This document shows, one piece after another, positions 37,182 through 48,483 of a stretch of DNA of 64,000 nt; the stretch's first letter is position 1; every line of letters begins with the position of its first letter. The DNA comes from Blasia pusilla (lineage: Eukaryota > Marchantiophyta > Marchantiopsida > Blasiales), in assembly GCA_050084515.1 (NCBI GenBank), contig CM114273.1, forward strand, positions 24,986,001 through 25,050,000, in the 5' to 3' direction. Under the pieces are notes generated by a model, which saw only the letters and a program-made list of their open reading frames with translations, had not been told where the DNA came from and did no database searches. Made by a program: the position numbers and the translations under genes.

Positions 37182-39184
37182 GATTGTATCCGAGGGGAAT
37201 GTCACCCACCACTGGATCCAGGATTGCGATCGGGTGAAGAAAGTGCTAACAACGCACCCGGCAGAGTACAAGGGGTTCTTGGGCGACGCCCTTGTAAATG
37301 AGATGTTAGCGAAGGGGGCTCAAATAAAAAAAAGACTTGGGAAAATACATTTATTTCCCAAGATGCAGTCGTGACAATCCTTTGATGGTCGAATAAACAT
37401 GCCGCCAAGAAGAGCGCTTCATTGGAGCTAGAGCGGAGGGAGAAAGTGTCTATGTCTAAGCGTGCTAAGTTCATCCAAGCTGCAGTATCTGCAGCTACGA
37501 AGTACACTACAATCAAGATGCAGCCCTACATTGCCATTCTCAACCCCGAACTTGGCCCCGATTTCTACAAGGAGCTGAAGGCGATAATCAAGCGCCAGCG
37601 GAAGAGGGATGAAGATCCACAGGGTTGGATTGGGGAGAAAGTGTCTCTCGACCGCGTCCATCGATTTTCCTTGTCTGGAATTTAGGAGAATCCGACTGAT
37701 GAAAATCAGTCTCGAGGGCACAGAGGCCCAAAAGAGGGCGGCACACCATCCTCTGGGTGTCTCTAATTCAGTGATCTCCTACACGCTCCATGAATGTTCA
37801 TTCTGGGACTCGTTGCGGCTTCTTGGGAAGTCCATGCTTGTAAGTCTCCAAGCGAAGCTGAAAAAAATAGAGCCAATTCCGGAGGAAGCAAACCTGGAGA
37901 GTGGTGAAGATTTTGAACTTTGGCTGGATGACATGTGGGACAAGCCCATAAAAAACCTAGGCTTTAGGACAATGTTCAAGGATCATGTCCTTCCTCAGGC
38001 AGACCTTGATGAAGAAATAGAGGCAAAGAAAAGAGCAGGCGGCCGATGCATCTCGTCTAAGAGCTGCCCAACACATGGTGTTCAGGTACCTCGTCCATTG
38101 TAAGAATGCAAGTACGTGGCGAAAAATACCGACACCCTGCAAATTGTGGGCTTCTCTGCCTAATGGAGAGACATTTTCCATGTACGATATGGAGATGGCT
38201 CAAAGCATGTCCGATTGGGAGGTGGAGAATTGCCCGATCTGGCTGGACTTCAACGACCCTGAGGACATAACCGAGAAAAATCTACCCCTGCTCTATGATG
38301 CAATGGCCGCAGGTAGGGACAACATCCCCAATTTCGTGCAGCCTGAAGACTTTTTTGAAGGAGATGCAGAGGAGCAAGCCCTCGAGACAGCGGAGTTGGT
38401 GTCCAAGGTCGTCACCGCCAAGGAAAAATCTACAGCGGGTCTCAAAGCCAAGGCGAGGGGATCGAAGAATTCTAAGGCCGAGTCTTCCCAAAAAGAGGCT
38501 GAGAATTCAAGGCGAGAGGCGGAATCGTCTGGGCGAGCGGGGAGAGAGGGTTGGACCAGGTCCTCCGCAGCAAAAACTCCACCAGAGTCTGAGGTAATAG
38601 AGATCTCAACAAACGGACCGTAGACTCGGGAGAAGCGGAAGCGAGAGGCGCCAGGTTTGTCCCAGGGAGCACACCAAGATGTGGAATACACTCCATCATC
38701 CTTGGGAAGACATAGAGAAACAACGACCCGGACAAGCGTCGTCATTCACTACATGAATCTTCTAGATGAGCTGAAAAGTTTCAGTTCCCAAGCGTTGACA
38801 CCCGCCATCGACAAATTGACAACGTTGGGACGGAAGATTCAACGAAACGGGCACGCTCCCTGGACGGTCCATGGGGAGGTCGAGGAGGTGGCGGTGGATC
38901 TCCTTGTTGTTGATTTGCCCTCGGGGTTGCGCTTGTGGGACGAGAATCCGTCCGACGGTGTCCCAGACTGGAATGTCCCTCTTTCTTATGACCAGATCGT
39001 GCTCCTGTTTTCCTTTGCATACGCTTATCTCAGTGACAGGGGCTGTTTCTTGGTTTTGATTGGAGGGAGCGAGGATGAGCTCTTCAACCTGCAGTGCGTC
39101 AAGAGGTCGCTGAAGTGGAGGACGACGCAATCGTGGGTCATCAAGAACGAGTACCCACTCCAATCTGCGACGAGTCAAATCCGA

Positions 39185-39695
39185 GTAAGGGCTCTAAATC
39201 CATATCCAAATTTTCTTGCTCCGACGGGTTGCATCTCTGCATGCAATCCGTCGGATTTTCTGAGGTGGAGACTTCGGTGGTGCAATCCGTCTGAAAGCGA
39301 CGGGTTGCAAATTTACCGCAAGTCTCCATTGGGTGAATGCAACCCGTCGGAACCGGACGGGTTGCAAGTGCTTATGCTTTTCCTTGTGTTTCTGGAATGA
39401 TGCAACCTGTCTGAATACGACGGGTTGCTCTTAGCGAACCATGGGATGCTCTAAGCCGCCTTCCGACGGGTTGCTCATGGCAAAAAAAATCACTAACACT
39501 TGTAAAACAATCCGTCAGACTCCAACAGGTTGCTCCAATGTTAGGACTATAACTAAGTTCTCTAGGGTTAAGCGAAGTTCTTTGGGAACGACTTGCACAT
39601 TGTGTCACTATTTTGATAGGATATCTTTCTTGTTGTTGCATCCTGAATTAGCTCTTTCTTGTTGCTAACATTTTTTCCAACCTGCTTCTTTACAG
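39185..39695. repeat. Palindrome cluster in intron 3, copy B
   Basis: Imperfect palindromes near 39220-39250, 39282-39310, 39340-39367, 39402-39430 and 39508-39535. The intron begins GTAAGG and ends TTTACAG before ATGGACCAC. Confidence 0.75.
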
Positions 39696-40208
39696 ATGGA
39701 CCACTCCTTTGTCTACTGTTTTGTAAGGCCCGAGCACAACTTCCAAGTGTTTCACATCCTCGATCCAGTGGATCCATGCTCTGATGGGTACAACTTAGAT
39801 AGTTTATACAATTCCCCCCCGGGAATTTACATGGAAAATGGTACCCCCTTACTTGGAGGAAGGGAAAAGTCGTCGGCGCTGATGCAAACGCTAATCGAGC
39901 TGTGCTCAAGGCCAGGTGACTTGGTGTTCAACTTAGTGGGCCTTTCTGGGGCAAGTATTAGAGGCGCCTAGCAGAGTGGCAGGAACATTCTCTGCCTTGA
40001 GGGAAGGTAGGAACTGTTTGACCTTTGCAAAGAGGCAAAGGCAGATTACGATAGGCTAGTTGGGGTGTACAACTCTCCTCCGAAGCCGAAAGCTCCGGTT
40101 CCACACCCACCATTGGTAGTGACACCATCGTCACTTCCCACGATTTTGAAAATCGGAAGGGCAAGGATGACAGTAATTGTGGAAGAGCTCTCGGACGATG
40201 ACGAGTGA

Positions 40209-42002
40209 GTTCAGGGACCCAGCTTGACTGTAGCGTTTTGGAGTAGGGATTTATTTGATGATGAGGCAGAAGAATTCATAGAATAGATCAAATGTACAGT
40301 TCCAAGCTTCCTTCGGATGTTATAAAGGATAAGATGTTTTCAAACGATGATGGTATTTGTAAAAGTTTGTTGAATATCTTTTTTGGTCTTGTCGATTGTG
40401 ATCATCTATGTACTCTGACAGCTCATATTGCAACTCGTCGGATTGCCATGGGTTGCAACTTTTCACTTTTTGACCACTGCATTTTTTTAACCACTTCCAA
40501 GCAACCTGTCAGATTTTGACAGGTTGGCTGGGTGAGTGATCGGACTCTTTCCCTGTTAGTCCAACTTTACAGGCAGTCTGGCGGGCTTCTTCACTTTGGC
40601 ACCTTCCCCTACCTTTGTCAAACAATTCTTAGGCTTCCTCTCTTCTCTAAGACGTGTTGGATTCCCACTACCTGGCTGAGGACATGATGGTGTCTCCAAG
40701 GACAGAGCACATACTGATACTGGATGGGTGTCACCTTTCAGAGCGTATAAGATTTACTGCCGAGGAAGGCGGCGGGACTCAAATCAGGTTACATGGGACC
40801 GTTATGGTGTACCTAGGGGGATGCCATGGCTCTTGAATTCGCCAACATTTTCGATCCCCGTCTACAATCGGCCAGAGGAGCCACTTGTATCCCAAGACAT
40901 TCCTTTTGTACAAGAACCTAGAAGACTAGATCAAATGTACATTTCCGAGCTTCCTTCAGATGTAATAAAGGACAAGATTTTTTCAAACGATAATGGTGTT
41001 TGTAAAAGTTTGTTGAATATTTTTTTTGGACTTGTCGATTGTGTTCGTCTAGCTACTCAGAATGTTTATTTTGCAACCCGTCTGATTCCGACGGGTTGCA
41101 ACTTTTCACTTTTTCACCACTGCAACTTTTTAACCATTTCTAGGCAAGTTGTCGGATTGCGACAGGTTGGCTGCTTGAGTGATCGGACTCTTTCCCTGTG
41201 AGACCAACTTCTGAGGCATTGTGGCAGGCTTCTTCACTTTTGGCTCGTCCCCCTAGTATCATCAAACCATCCATAGGCTTCTTTTCTTCTCTAAGACGTG
41301 CTAGATTTCTACTACCTATCGGATTGCCATTTCGGATTCCCAACCTATTGGATATTCGTGGGTGCAAGGTGGAATGGAATCACTTCTCAAAATCTTTCCT
41401 TTGTTATGGTGAGATTGCTTCCAAGGGATCCAAGCCATCTGATTCTCACGGGTTGCAAGAGTTGCAACTTGTAAAATTCCAACGGGTTGGGAGGGGTGCA
41501 ACTTCTCGGTTTCTCAGATTTAGGATCTGAATAAAGGGAAATCAGTTCCTCTTTACTCCAGACAACTAACAATCTTTTGGTTCAATTGTCGTCTCGTGTG
41601 TTCACAAAGATGGTCTTTATTTGAACCTTTTATTGAGAGGAGATTGCTACTTCCGGTCAAATTATTTGCCAATGGTCCTCCAAAAAAAAAAGCCCTGGGC
41701 ACAGTTTACTGTAGACTGAGACAAACAATGTGAAGAAACGTAGGCTCACATGGAGAGTGATGGAAAAATGTTTGTAGTGGTCTTATGATGTCTACTTATT
41801 TTTCGCCCCCTGGAAAAAGGAGGTTTCTTTAGGCCCGAATGTGGACCACTACCTACTCTCTTACAAAGATTTCATGAATTTGAAAGCAAACAAAAGTTTC
41901 AAATATGTCAAAAAGTTTTGAAGAGAGGAGGCGGATTTGGCCCTTTTTTTTTTAAGAGAGACTTTCCTCTCTTCCTCTCTCCTGCCAGAATACCATCCCC
42001 CC
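40209..42002 (+). other. 3' tail module and GGGGG-type terminus of the nested element
   Basis: The tail holds two SELPSDVIKDKIF-like fragments (40290-40400 and 40935-41040) flanking a fragment with RRRDSNQVTWDRYGVP (about 40755-40830), several palindromes (about 40433, 41073, 41150) and the conserved 700-bp block. It ends in the inverted GGGGG terminus. It is the mirror image of the tail at 25795-27645. No function is assigned. Confidence 0.55.
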
Positions 42003-42011
42003 TCTGATACT
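42003..42011. repeat. Right 9-bp target-site duplication of the nested element
   Basis: TCTGATACT is identical to 24938-24946. The interrupted exon 4 of copy 0 resumes directly with CGCCCCTGAAAGG. Confidence 0.9.
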
Positions 42012-42409
42012 CGCCCCTGAAAGGCCCACTAAGTCAAACACCAAGTCACCCGGCCTTGAGCAGAGCTCGATGAGCGTTTGCATCAGGGATGGTGACTTTT
42101 CCCTTCCTTCAAGTAAAGGGGTATCGTCTTGCATGTAAATTTTCGGGGGGGATTGTATAAACTATCTAAGCTGTACCCATCAGAGCATGGATCCACTGGA
42201 TCAAGGATCTTAAACACTTGGAAGTTGTGCTCGGGCCGAACAAAGCAGTAAATATAGGAGTGGTCCATCTGTAAAGAAGCAGGTTGGAAAAAATGTCAAA
42301 AACAAGAAAGAGCTACTTGACCGCTGGTCTACTCTCAGTATGGTGACACAATGTGCAACACGTCCCCAAAGAACTTCGCTTAACCCTGGAGAACTTCGTT
42401 ATAGTCCTA

Positions 42410-42760
42410 ACATTGGAGCAACCTGTCGATGTCCGACGGGTTGTTTTACAAGTGTTAGTGATTTTTTTTGCCATGAGCAACTTGTCGGAAGCTAACAGGT
42501 TGCTGGCTTAGAGCAGCCCATGGTTGGCTAAGAGCAACCCGTCGCTTTCAGACGGGTTGCATCATTCCAGAAACACAAGGAAAAGCATAAGCACTTGCAA
42601 CCCGTTCGATTCCGACGGGTTGCATTCACCCGATGGAGACTTGTGGTAAATTTGCAACCCGTCACTTTCAGACGGATTGCAACACCCCAATCACCAGCTC
42701 AGAAAATCCGACGGGCTGCATGTAGAGATGCAACCCGTCGGAGCAGGACAAATTGTATAT
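42410..42760. repeat. Palindrome cluster in intron 3, copy 0
   Basis: Imperfect palindromes near 42420, 42478, 42535, 42597, 42652 and 42700-42740, partly complementary to the copy B intron cluster in order and spacing. Confidence 0.75.
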
Positions 42761-43098
42761 GGATTTAGAGCCCTTACCCGGATTTGACTCGTCGCCGATC
42801 GGAGTGGGACCTCGTTCTTGATGACCCACAATTGCGCCGTCCTCCACTTCAACGGCCTTTTCATGCACTGTAGGTTGAAGAGCTCGTCCTCGCTCCCTCC
42901 AGTCAAGACCAAGAAACAACCCTTGTCACTGAGATAAGCGTCTGCAAAGGAAAACATGAGCGCGATCTGGTCATAGGTACGAGGGACATTCCACTCTGGG
43001 ACACTGTCACACGGATTGTCGTCCCACAAGCGCAACCTAGAGGGCAAATCAGCAACAAGGAGATCCACCGCCACCTTCTCAACCTCCCCATGGACCGT

Positions 43099-44949
43099 GG
43101 GGGCTGGTATTCTGGCAGGAGAGAGTAAGAGAGGAGAGGAAGAGAGGAAGAGAGGAGAGTCTCTCTTCAAAGAAAAGGGCCAAATCTGACTCCTCTCTTC
43201 AAAACTTTTTGACATATTTGAAATGTTTGTTTGCTTTCAAATTCATGAAATCTTTAGAAGAGAGTAGGTAGTGGTCCACATTCGGGCCTAAAGAAACCTC
43301 CTTTTTCCAGGGGACGAAAAAAAAATAGACATCATAAGACCACTACAAACATTTTTCCATCACTCTCCATGTGAGCCTAAGTTTCTTAACATTACCTGTC
43401 TCGGTCTACAAAAAGCAGTGCCCATGGGTATTTTTGTTGGAGGACCACCCGGATGCCAACCTCTCTTTTTGCAGGGATTGTTGCCAGCATCATGGCCTCC
43501 CCTGAATTGCCCCATAACCAACTTTCTGTTGGTTATGAATGGTGTCTGCTCAAGACCAACTTTGTGAAATGTGAACACATGAGAGGATAATTGAACCAAA
43601 AGATTGTTAGCTGTCTGGAGTAAAGAGGAACTGATGTCTTTTCATTCAGATCCTAAAGCTGAGAAACCGAGAAGCTGCACCCCTCCCAACCCGTAAGAAA
43701 TCTCACCATAAGAAAGGAAAGATTTTTAGAAGTGATTTTCTTCCACCCTACACCCACGACAATCTAATAGGTTGGGAATCCGAAAGGGCAATCCGACAGG
43801 TAGTAGGAATCCTGCACATCTTAGACAAGAAAAGAAGCCTACAACTGGTTTGATGAATGTAGGGGAACGAGCCAAAAGTTAAGAAGCCCGCCACAATGCG
43901 TCAGAATTTGGTCTCACAGGAAAAGAGTCCGATCACTCAAGCAACCAACCTGTCGGAATCCGACAGCTTGCGTGGAAATGGTCAAAAAGTTGCAGTGGGA
44001 AAAAAGCTCAAAGTTGCAACCCGTCGGAATCATACGGGTTGCAAAATTGTAATTCCGAGTAGCTAAAATAACACAATGCACTAGTCCCAAAAAAATTTCC
44101 AGCAAACTTTTACAAACACCATTGTCGGTTGAAAAAATCTGGACCTTTATTACCTCCGAAGGAACCTCCGAAATGCACATTTGACCTAGTCTATGATTTC
44201 TTCAGCCTCATCATCTACAAATTTACTCCTAACTCTCCTCGGTGACAGTACAAAAGAAATGTCCTGGGATACAAGTGGCTCCTCTGGCCGATTGTAGACC
44301 GGGATCGAAAATATTGGCGAATTTGAGAGCCTTGGCCCCCCCTAGGTACGCCATAACGGTCCCATGTAACCTGATTTGAGTCCCTTTGCCTTCCTTGGCA
44401 GTATACCTTGTACGCTCTGCAATGTGACACCCATCCAGTATCAATATGTGCTCCGTCCTTGGTAATACCATTATGGCAATCGCACAGGTAGTAGGAATCC
44501 AACACGTCTGAGAGAAGAAAAGAAGCCTACGCCTGCCTTTACGAGTTGAGGGGAAGCTGCCAAGGGAAGAAGCCCGCCAAAATGCCTCTTAAGTTGCACC
44601 AACAGGGAAAGAGTCCGTTCAGACAACCTGTCGGAATCCGACATGTTGCCTCGAAGTGGTAAAAAGGTGCTGTCATCAAAAAGTGAAAAGTTGCAAGCAG
44701 GAGAAATCCGACTGGTTGCAAAATAGAAGTCTACAGAGTACATAAACGATCACATTTGAAAAGACATAAAAAATGTTCAGCAAACTTTTACAAGCACCAC
44801 CATCGTTCGAAAAAATCATCTCCTTTATATCATCCGAAAAAAGCTCGGAACTGTACATTTGATCTATTTTATGAAATCTTTTGCCTCATCATCAAATAAC
44901 TCCCTACTCCAAACGCTGCAGTCAAGCTGGGTCCTTGAGTTCTATGAAC
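43099..44949 (-). other. GGGGG-type terminus and 3' tail module, copy C
   Basis: Near-identical in order to the copy A tail: AG-rich terminus, conserved block ending near 43620, SEVPSEVIKVQIF fragment (44180-44140), RDSNQVTWDRYGVP fragment (about 44380-44340), and the second module near 44720-44860. Palindromes lie near 43945-43975, 44015-44043 and 44620-44650. Confidence 0.5.
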
Positions 44950-45569
44950 TCACTCGTCATCGTCCGAGAGCTCTTGCAAAATTAATTTCGGCCTTGCCCT
45001 CCCAATTTTCAGAATCGTTGGAAGTGACAATGGATTCACTACCAATGGTGGGTCTGGAACTGGAGCTCACGGCTTCGGTGGAGAGTTGTACACCCCAACG
45101 AGCCCTTTGTATTCTGCCTTTGCCTCCTTGCAAAGGTCAAACAGTTCCAGCCTTCCCTCGAGGCAGAGAATGTTCCTGCCACTCTGCCATGCGCCTTTGA
45201 TACTTGTCCCTAAAAGTCCCACTAAGTCGAACACCAAGTCACCTGGCCTTGAGCAGAGCTCGATAAGCGTGTGCATCACGGCTGGCAACTTTTCCCTTCC
45301 TCCCAGAAGTGGGGTACCGTCTTGCATGTAAATTCCCGGGGGGAAATTGTACAAACTATCTAAGCTGTACCCATCTGAGCATGGATCCACACGATCCTGG
45401 ATCTTGAACACCCGGAAATTCTACTCGGGCCGAACGAAGCAATAAACGTAGGAGTGATCCATCTGTAAAGAAGCACGTTGGAAACAATGTCAGCAACTTG
45501 GCATAATGTGCAACACGTCACCAAAGAACTCGGCTTGACCCTAGATAATTTTTTTCAATTACTAACTTT

Positions 45570-45830
45570 GGATCAACCTGTCGGAGTCCGACGGGTTGTT
45601 TTGTCCCTGACCAACCCGTCGAAAGGTGACGGGTTGCTGGCCTAGAGCAGCCCATGCTCGGCTGAGAGCAACCCGTCGGGTTCCGACGGGTTGCAGATAC
45701 ACCACGGTTTTCCCTGTGTTTCTGGGAAAGATGCAACCCGTCGGAAACCGACAAGTTGCTCTTAGCCGAGCATGGGCTGCTCTAAGCCAGCAACCCGTCG
45801 CCTTCCGACGGGTTGCTCACGGACAAAAAC
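45570..45830. repeat. Palindrome cluster in intron 3, copy C
   Basis: Palindromes near 45573, 45611, 45667, 45733 and 45788 around the half-site GCAACCCGTCGG, with variable centres (AGT, AAAGGTG, GTTC, AAAC, CCTT). Confidence 0.8.
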
Positions 45831-47949
45831 AACGGAGATATACTATCTGAAATTCACACGCATTGAGCCTTACCCGAATTTGAAAATATATTTGAGATTT
45901 TACTACAGGAATTGAGCCTTACCCGAATCTGACTCGTCGCCGATCCGAGTGGGTACTCGTTTTTTATGATCCACGATTGCGCCGTCCTCCACTTTAGCGA
46001 CCTCTTGACGCACTGGAGGTTGAAGAGCTCGTCCTCGCTCGCTCCTGTCAACACTAAGAAGTAGCCCCTGTCACTCAGATAGGTGTCTGCAAAGGAGAAC
46101 AATAGCGCGATTTGGTCATAAGAGAGCGGCACATTCCACTCACGTACCCTGTCCGACGGATTCTCGCCCCACAGTCACAACCCCGAGGGCAGATCAGCGA
46201 TCAAGAGATCCACCGCAACCTCTTCGACCACTCCATTCACCGTCCAGGCAGCATGCCCGTTTCGTTGGAGCTTCTGTCCCAGCGTTGTCAATTTATCAAT
46301 GGTTGGTGTCGACGCTTGAGAACTGAAGCTTTTCAGCTCATCCAATAAAGGAGTGAACTGAAGGAGGACGCTTGTCCGGGTCGTTGTTTGTCTCTGTCTT
46401 CCCAAGGATGATGGAATGTATTCTCCTTGGGACAACACTGGCACCTCTCGCTTCCGCTTCTCCCGAGTCTGCGGACGGCTTGTCGGAGTCTCTATGACCT
46501 CAGACTCTGGTGGAGTTTTTTTCGCCAAGGACCTGGTCCGACCCTCTCTCCCCGCTCGCCCGGACGATTCTGCCTCTGGCCTTGAATCTTCAGCCTCTCT
46601 TTGGGAAGACTCGGCCTCGGAATTTTTCCCTCCCCTCGCCTTGCCTTTGAGACCCGCTGTGGATTTGTCTTTGGCTGTGCGGACCTTGGAAGCCAACTCA
46701 GCTGTCTCGTGGGCTTGCTCTTCCGCATCTCCTCCCAAGAAGTCTTTAGGCTGCACAAAATTGGGGATGTCGTCTTGTCCTGAGGCCACTGCATCATGAA
46801 GCACTCGTAAATCCTTATCGTTGATGTCTTCATGGTCGTTGAAGTCAAGCCGAATGGGGCAATTCTCCACCTCCCAATCAGACATGTGCTGCCCCATCTC
46901 CATGTCGTACATGGAGAATGTCTCTCCATCAGGTGGCAAAGCCCACAATTTCAAGGCTGCCGGTAATTTTCCCCAGGTACCTGCATTCTTACAATGGACG
47001 AGGTACCTGAAGACCATCCGTTGGGCAGCTTTTACTCGAACTGAATCGGCCGTCTGCTCCTGTAGATCTCGCTTCTTCTTTGCTTGATCCCGTTTGTTCC
47101 CCTCGATTTCTTCGTCAAGCTTTTCCTGAGGGAGGACGCAAACCTTGAACATTGTCTTGAATCTTGGGTTTTTGATTGGCTTGTCCCGGATGTTGTCGAG
47201 CCAAACCTTGAAATCTACAGAACTTTCCAGGTTTGCTTCATCCGAAATGGGCTCTAATCTTTTGAGCTCCGCTTGCAGACCGTCCAGCACGGATTTCCCG
47301 ATAACACGCAACGCGTCCCAGAACGACCATTCGCATAGCCAATGGGAGATCATTGGATCGGACACACCTGGAGGATGGTGTGCCGCCCTCTTCTGGGCCT
47401 CTGTGCCCTCGAGACTGATTTTCATCAGTCGGATCCTCCTAAACTCGCTTATGTCGGACAACGCAAACCGATGCACGCGATCCAGGGACACTTTCTCCCC
47501 AATCCGACCTTGCGGATCTTCATCCCTTTTCCGCTGGCGCTTGATAATCGCCTTTAGCTCCTTGTAAAACTCCGGACCAAGTTCGGGGTTGAGAATGCTG
47601 ATGTATGGCTGCATCTTGCTCGCCGTGTATTTCGTGGTGCAGATATCTGCAGCTTGATAAATTTCGCGCTCAAGACTCCAGATACTTTCTCCCTCCGCTC
47701 CCGGCTCGGTCGGCGCTCTTCTTCGCGGCATGTATCTTCGACCAGCAAAGGATGGTTACGGCTGCATCTTGGGAAATAAACTTATTTGCCCAAGTTTTCT
47801 TTTTTATCTGTGCACCCTTTGCAAGCATCTGATTTACCAGGGCATCGCCCAAGAACCCCTTGTACTCTCCCGGGTGCATCGTAAGCACCTTCTTCACCCA
47901 ATCGCAGTCCTGGATCCAATGGTGGGTGACATTCCCCTCCCATAGAATC

Positions 47950-48483
47950 CTGCACATACAAACTCAACCCGTCAGAAAATTTGTAAGTTACATGGGTTCC
48001 TCCAACCCGTCGGACTCCAACGGGTCGTCACAGCTCAAGGTCGGATTCTAGCAACGAGCTAAATGATGCAACCCGTCGGAGTCGGACGGATTGCATTCAC
48101 ATTTGTGAATGCCTGGTTTCAACCCGTCGGACTCCGACAGGTTGTCAGAGAGTCTGTATCGAACGTGAACATAGCAACCCGTCGGAGTCCGACAGGTTGC
48201 GTAATTGAATGGAAACTTGCAATTTGACGCGAAATTTGCTAAACCAACTTCCGAATGCAATACGTCGGACTCCGACGAGTTGATTTCGGCCAAAAACAGT
48301 TTCGAGTGAAGCAACCCGTCGGAGTCCGACAAGTTGCATTCTTCAAAAAACATCCTGAAAAGGCGTCGAGTCGAGCAACTCGTCGGAGTTCGACGAGTTG
48401 CGTTTGGCCAAAAGCATCCCAACAACAGTGCCGACCCAAACAACTTGTCGGAGTCCGACGGTTTGCAGCAAGAAGATACTTAC
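47950..48483. repeat. Palindrome array in intron 2, copy C
   Basis: About eight palindromes between 48003 and 48470. Compared with copy A, several repeat units are missing, showing that units are gained and lost in this intron. Confidence 0.85.

Larger units (their letters stand above)
35309..40208 (+). pseudogene. ParB/methyltransferase-like gene, copy B, four exons, broken
   Basis: Exons: 35309-35932, 36031-36503, 37182-39184 and 39696-40208, each bounded by GT-AG. Exon 1 begins MTRKK and is rich in charged heptad-like sequence. Exon 2 holds the ParB/Srx-like domain with DGNHR at 36355-36369. Exon 3 holds the middle region and then DLPSG at 38912-38926 in the motif IV position, followed by FLVLIGGSEDELFNLQ and a KWRTTQSWVIKNEYP segment. 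Exon 4 starts at the TTACAG acceptor and holds RPGDLVF (39912-39932) and GLSGAS, the X and I positions. In-frame stops occur near 35510, 36061, 37683, 38621, 39969 and 40008, and a frameshift lies near 38040, so it is dead. It runs toward the GGGGG terminus of the nested element. Confidence 0.8.
24947..42002. mobile_element. Nested Mutator-like element inserted in exon 4 of copy 0
   Basis: A 17.06-kb insertion, inverted relative to its host element. It begins GAGGTGGGGTAAGAGG at 24947 and ends, read on the minus strand, GGGGGGATGGTATTC at 42002. The flanking TCTGATACT duplication is perfect. Joining the flanks restores the exon-4 sequence seen uninterrupted in the copies near 27.9 and 45.2 kb, which gives an independent empty-site proof. 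It contains a SWIM-finger gene fragment at its left end, gene copy B (plus strand) leading to its right end, and a further partial element with copy A inverted head to head against copy B. Confidence 0.88.
42003..43098 (-). pseudogene. Copy 0 ParB/methyltransferase gene: exon 4 start, intron 3 and exon 3 end
   Basis: Minus-strand exon 3 remnant 43098-42778 encodes TVHGEVEKVAVDLLVADLPS and the following GCFLVLTGG region, ending at a GTAAGG donor. Intron 3 (42777-42269) holds palindromes. Exon 4 starts ATGGACCAC at 42268 and encodes the conserved DPVDPCSDG region and GASIRG before breaking at the nested insertion. The upstream side is cut by the GGGGG terminus at 43099. Together with 24692-24946 this is the original gene of the outer element. 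Confidence 0.8.

Noticed and set aside
38657-39190. MT-A70-type RNA/DNA adenine methyltransferase
   Set aside because: MT-A70 proteins have DPPW in a different context and lack the downstream PGD-VFD/GLSGA block; the order here suits the beta class.
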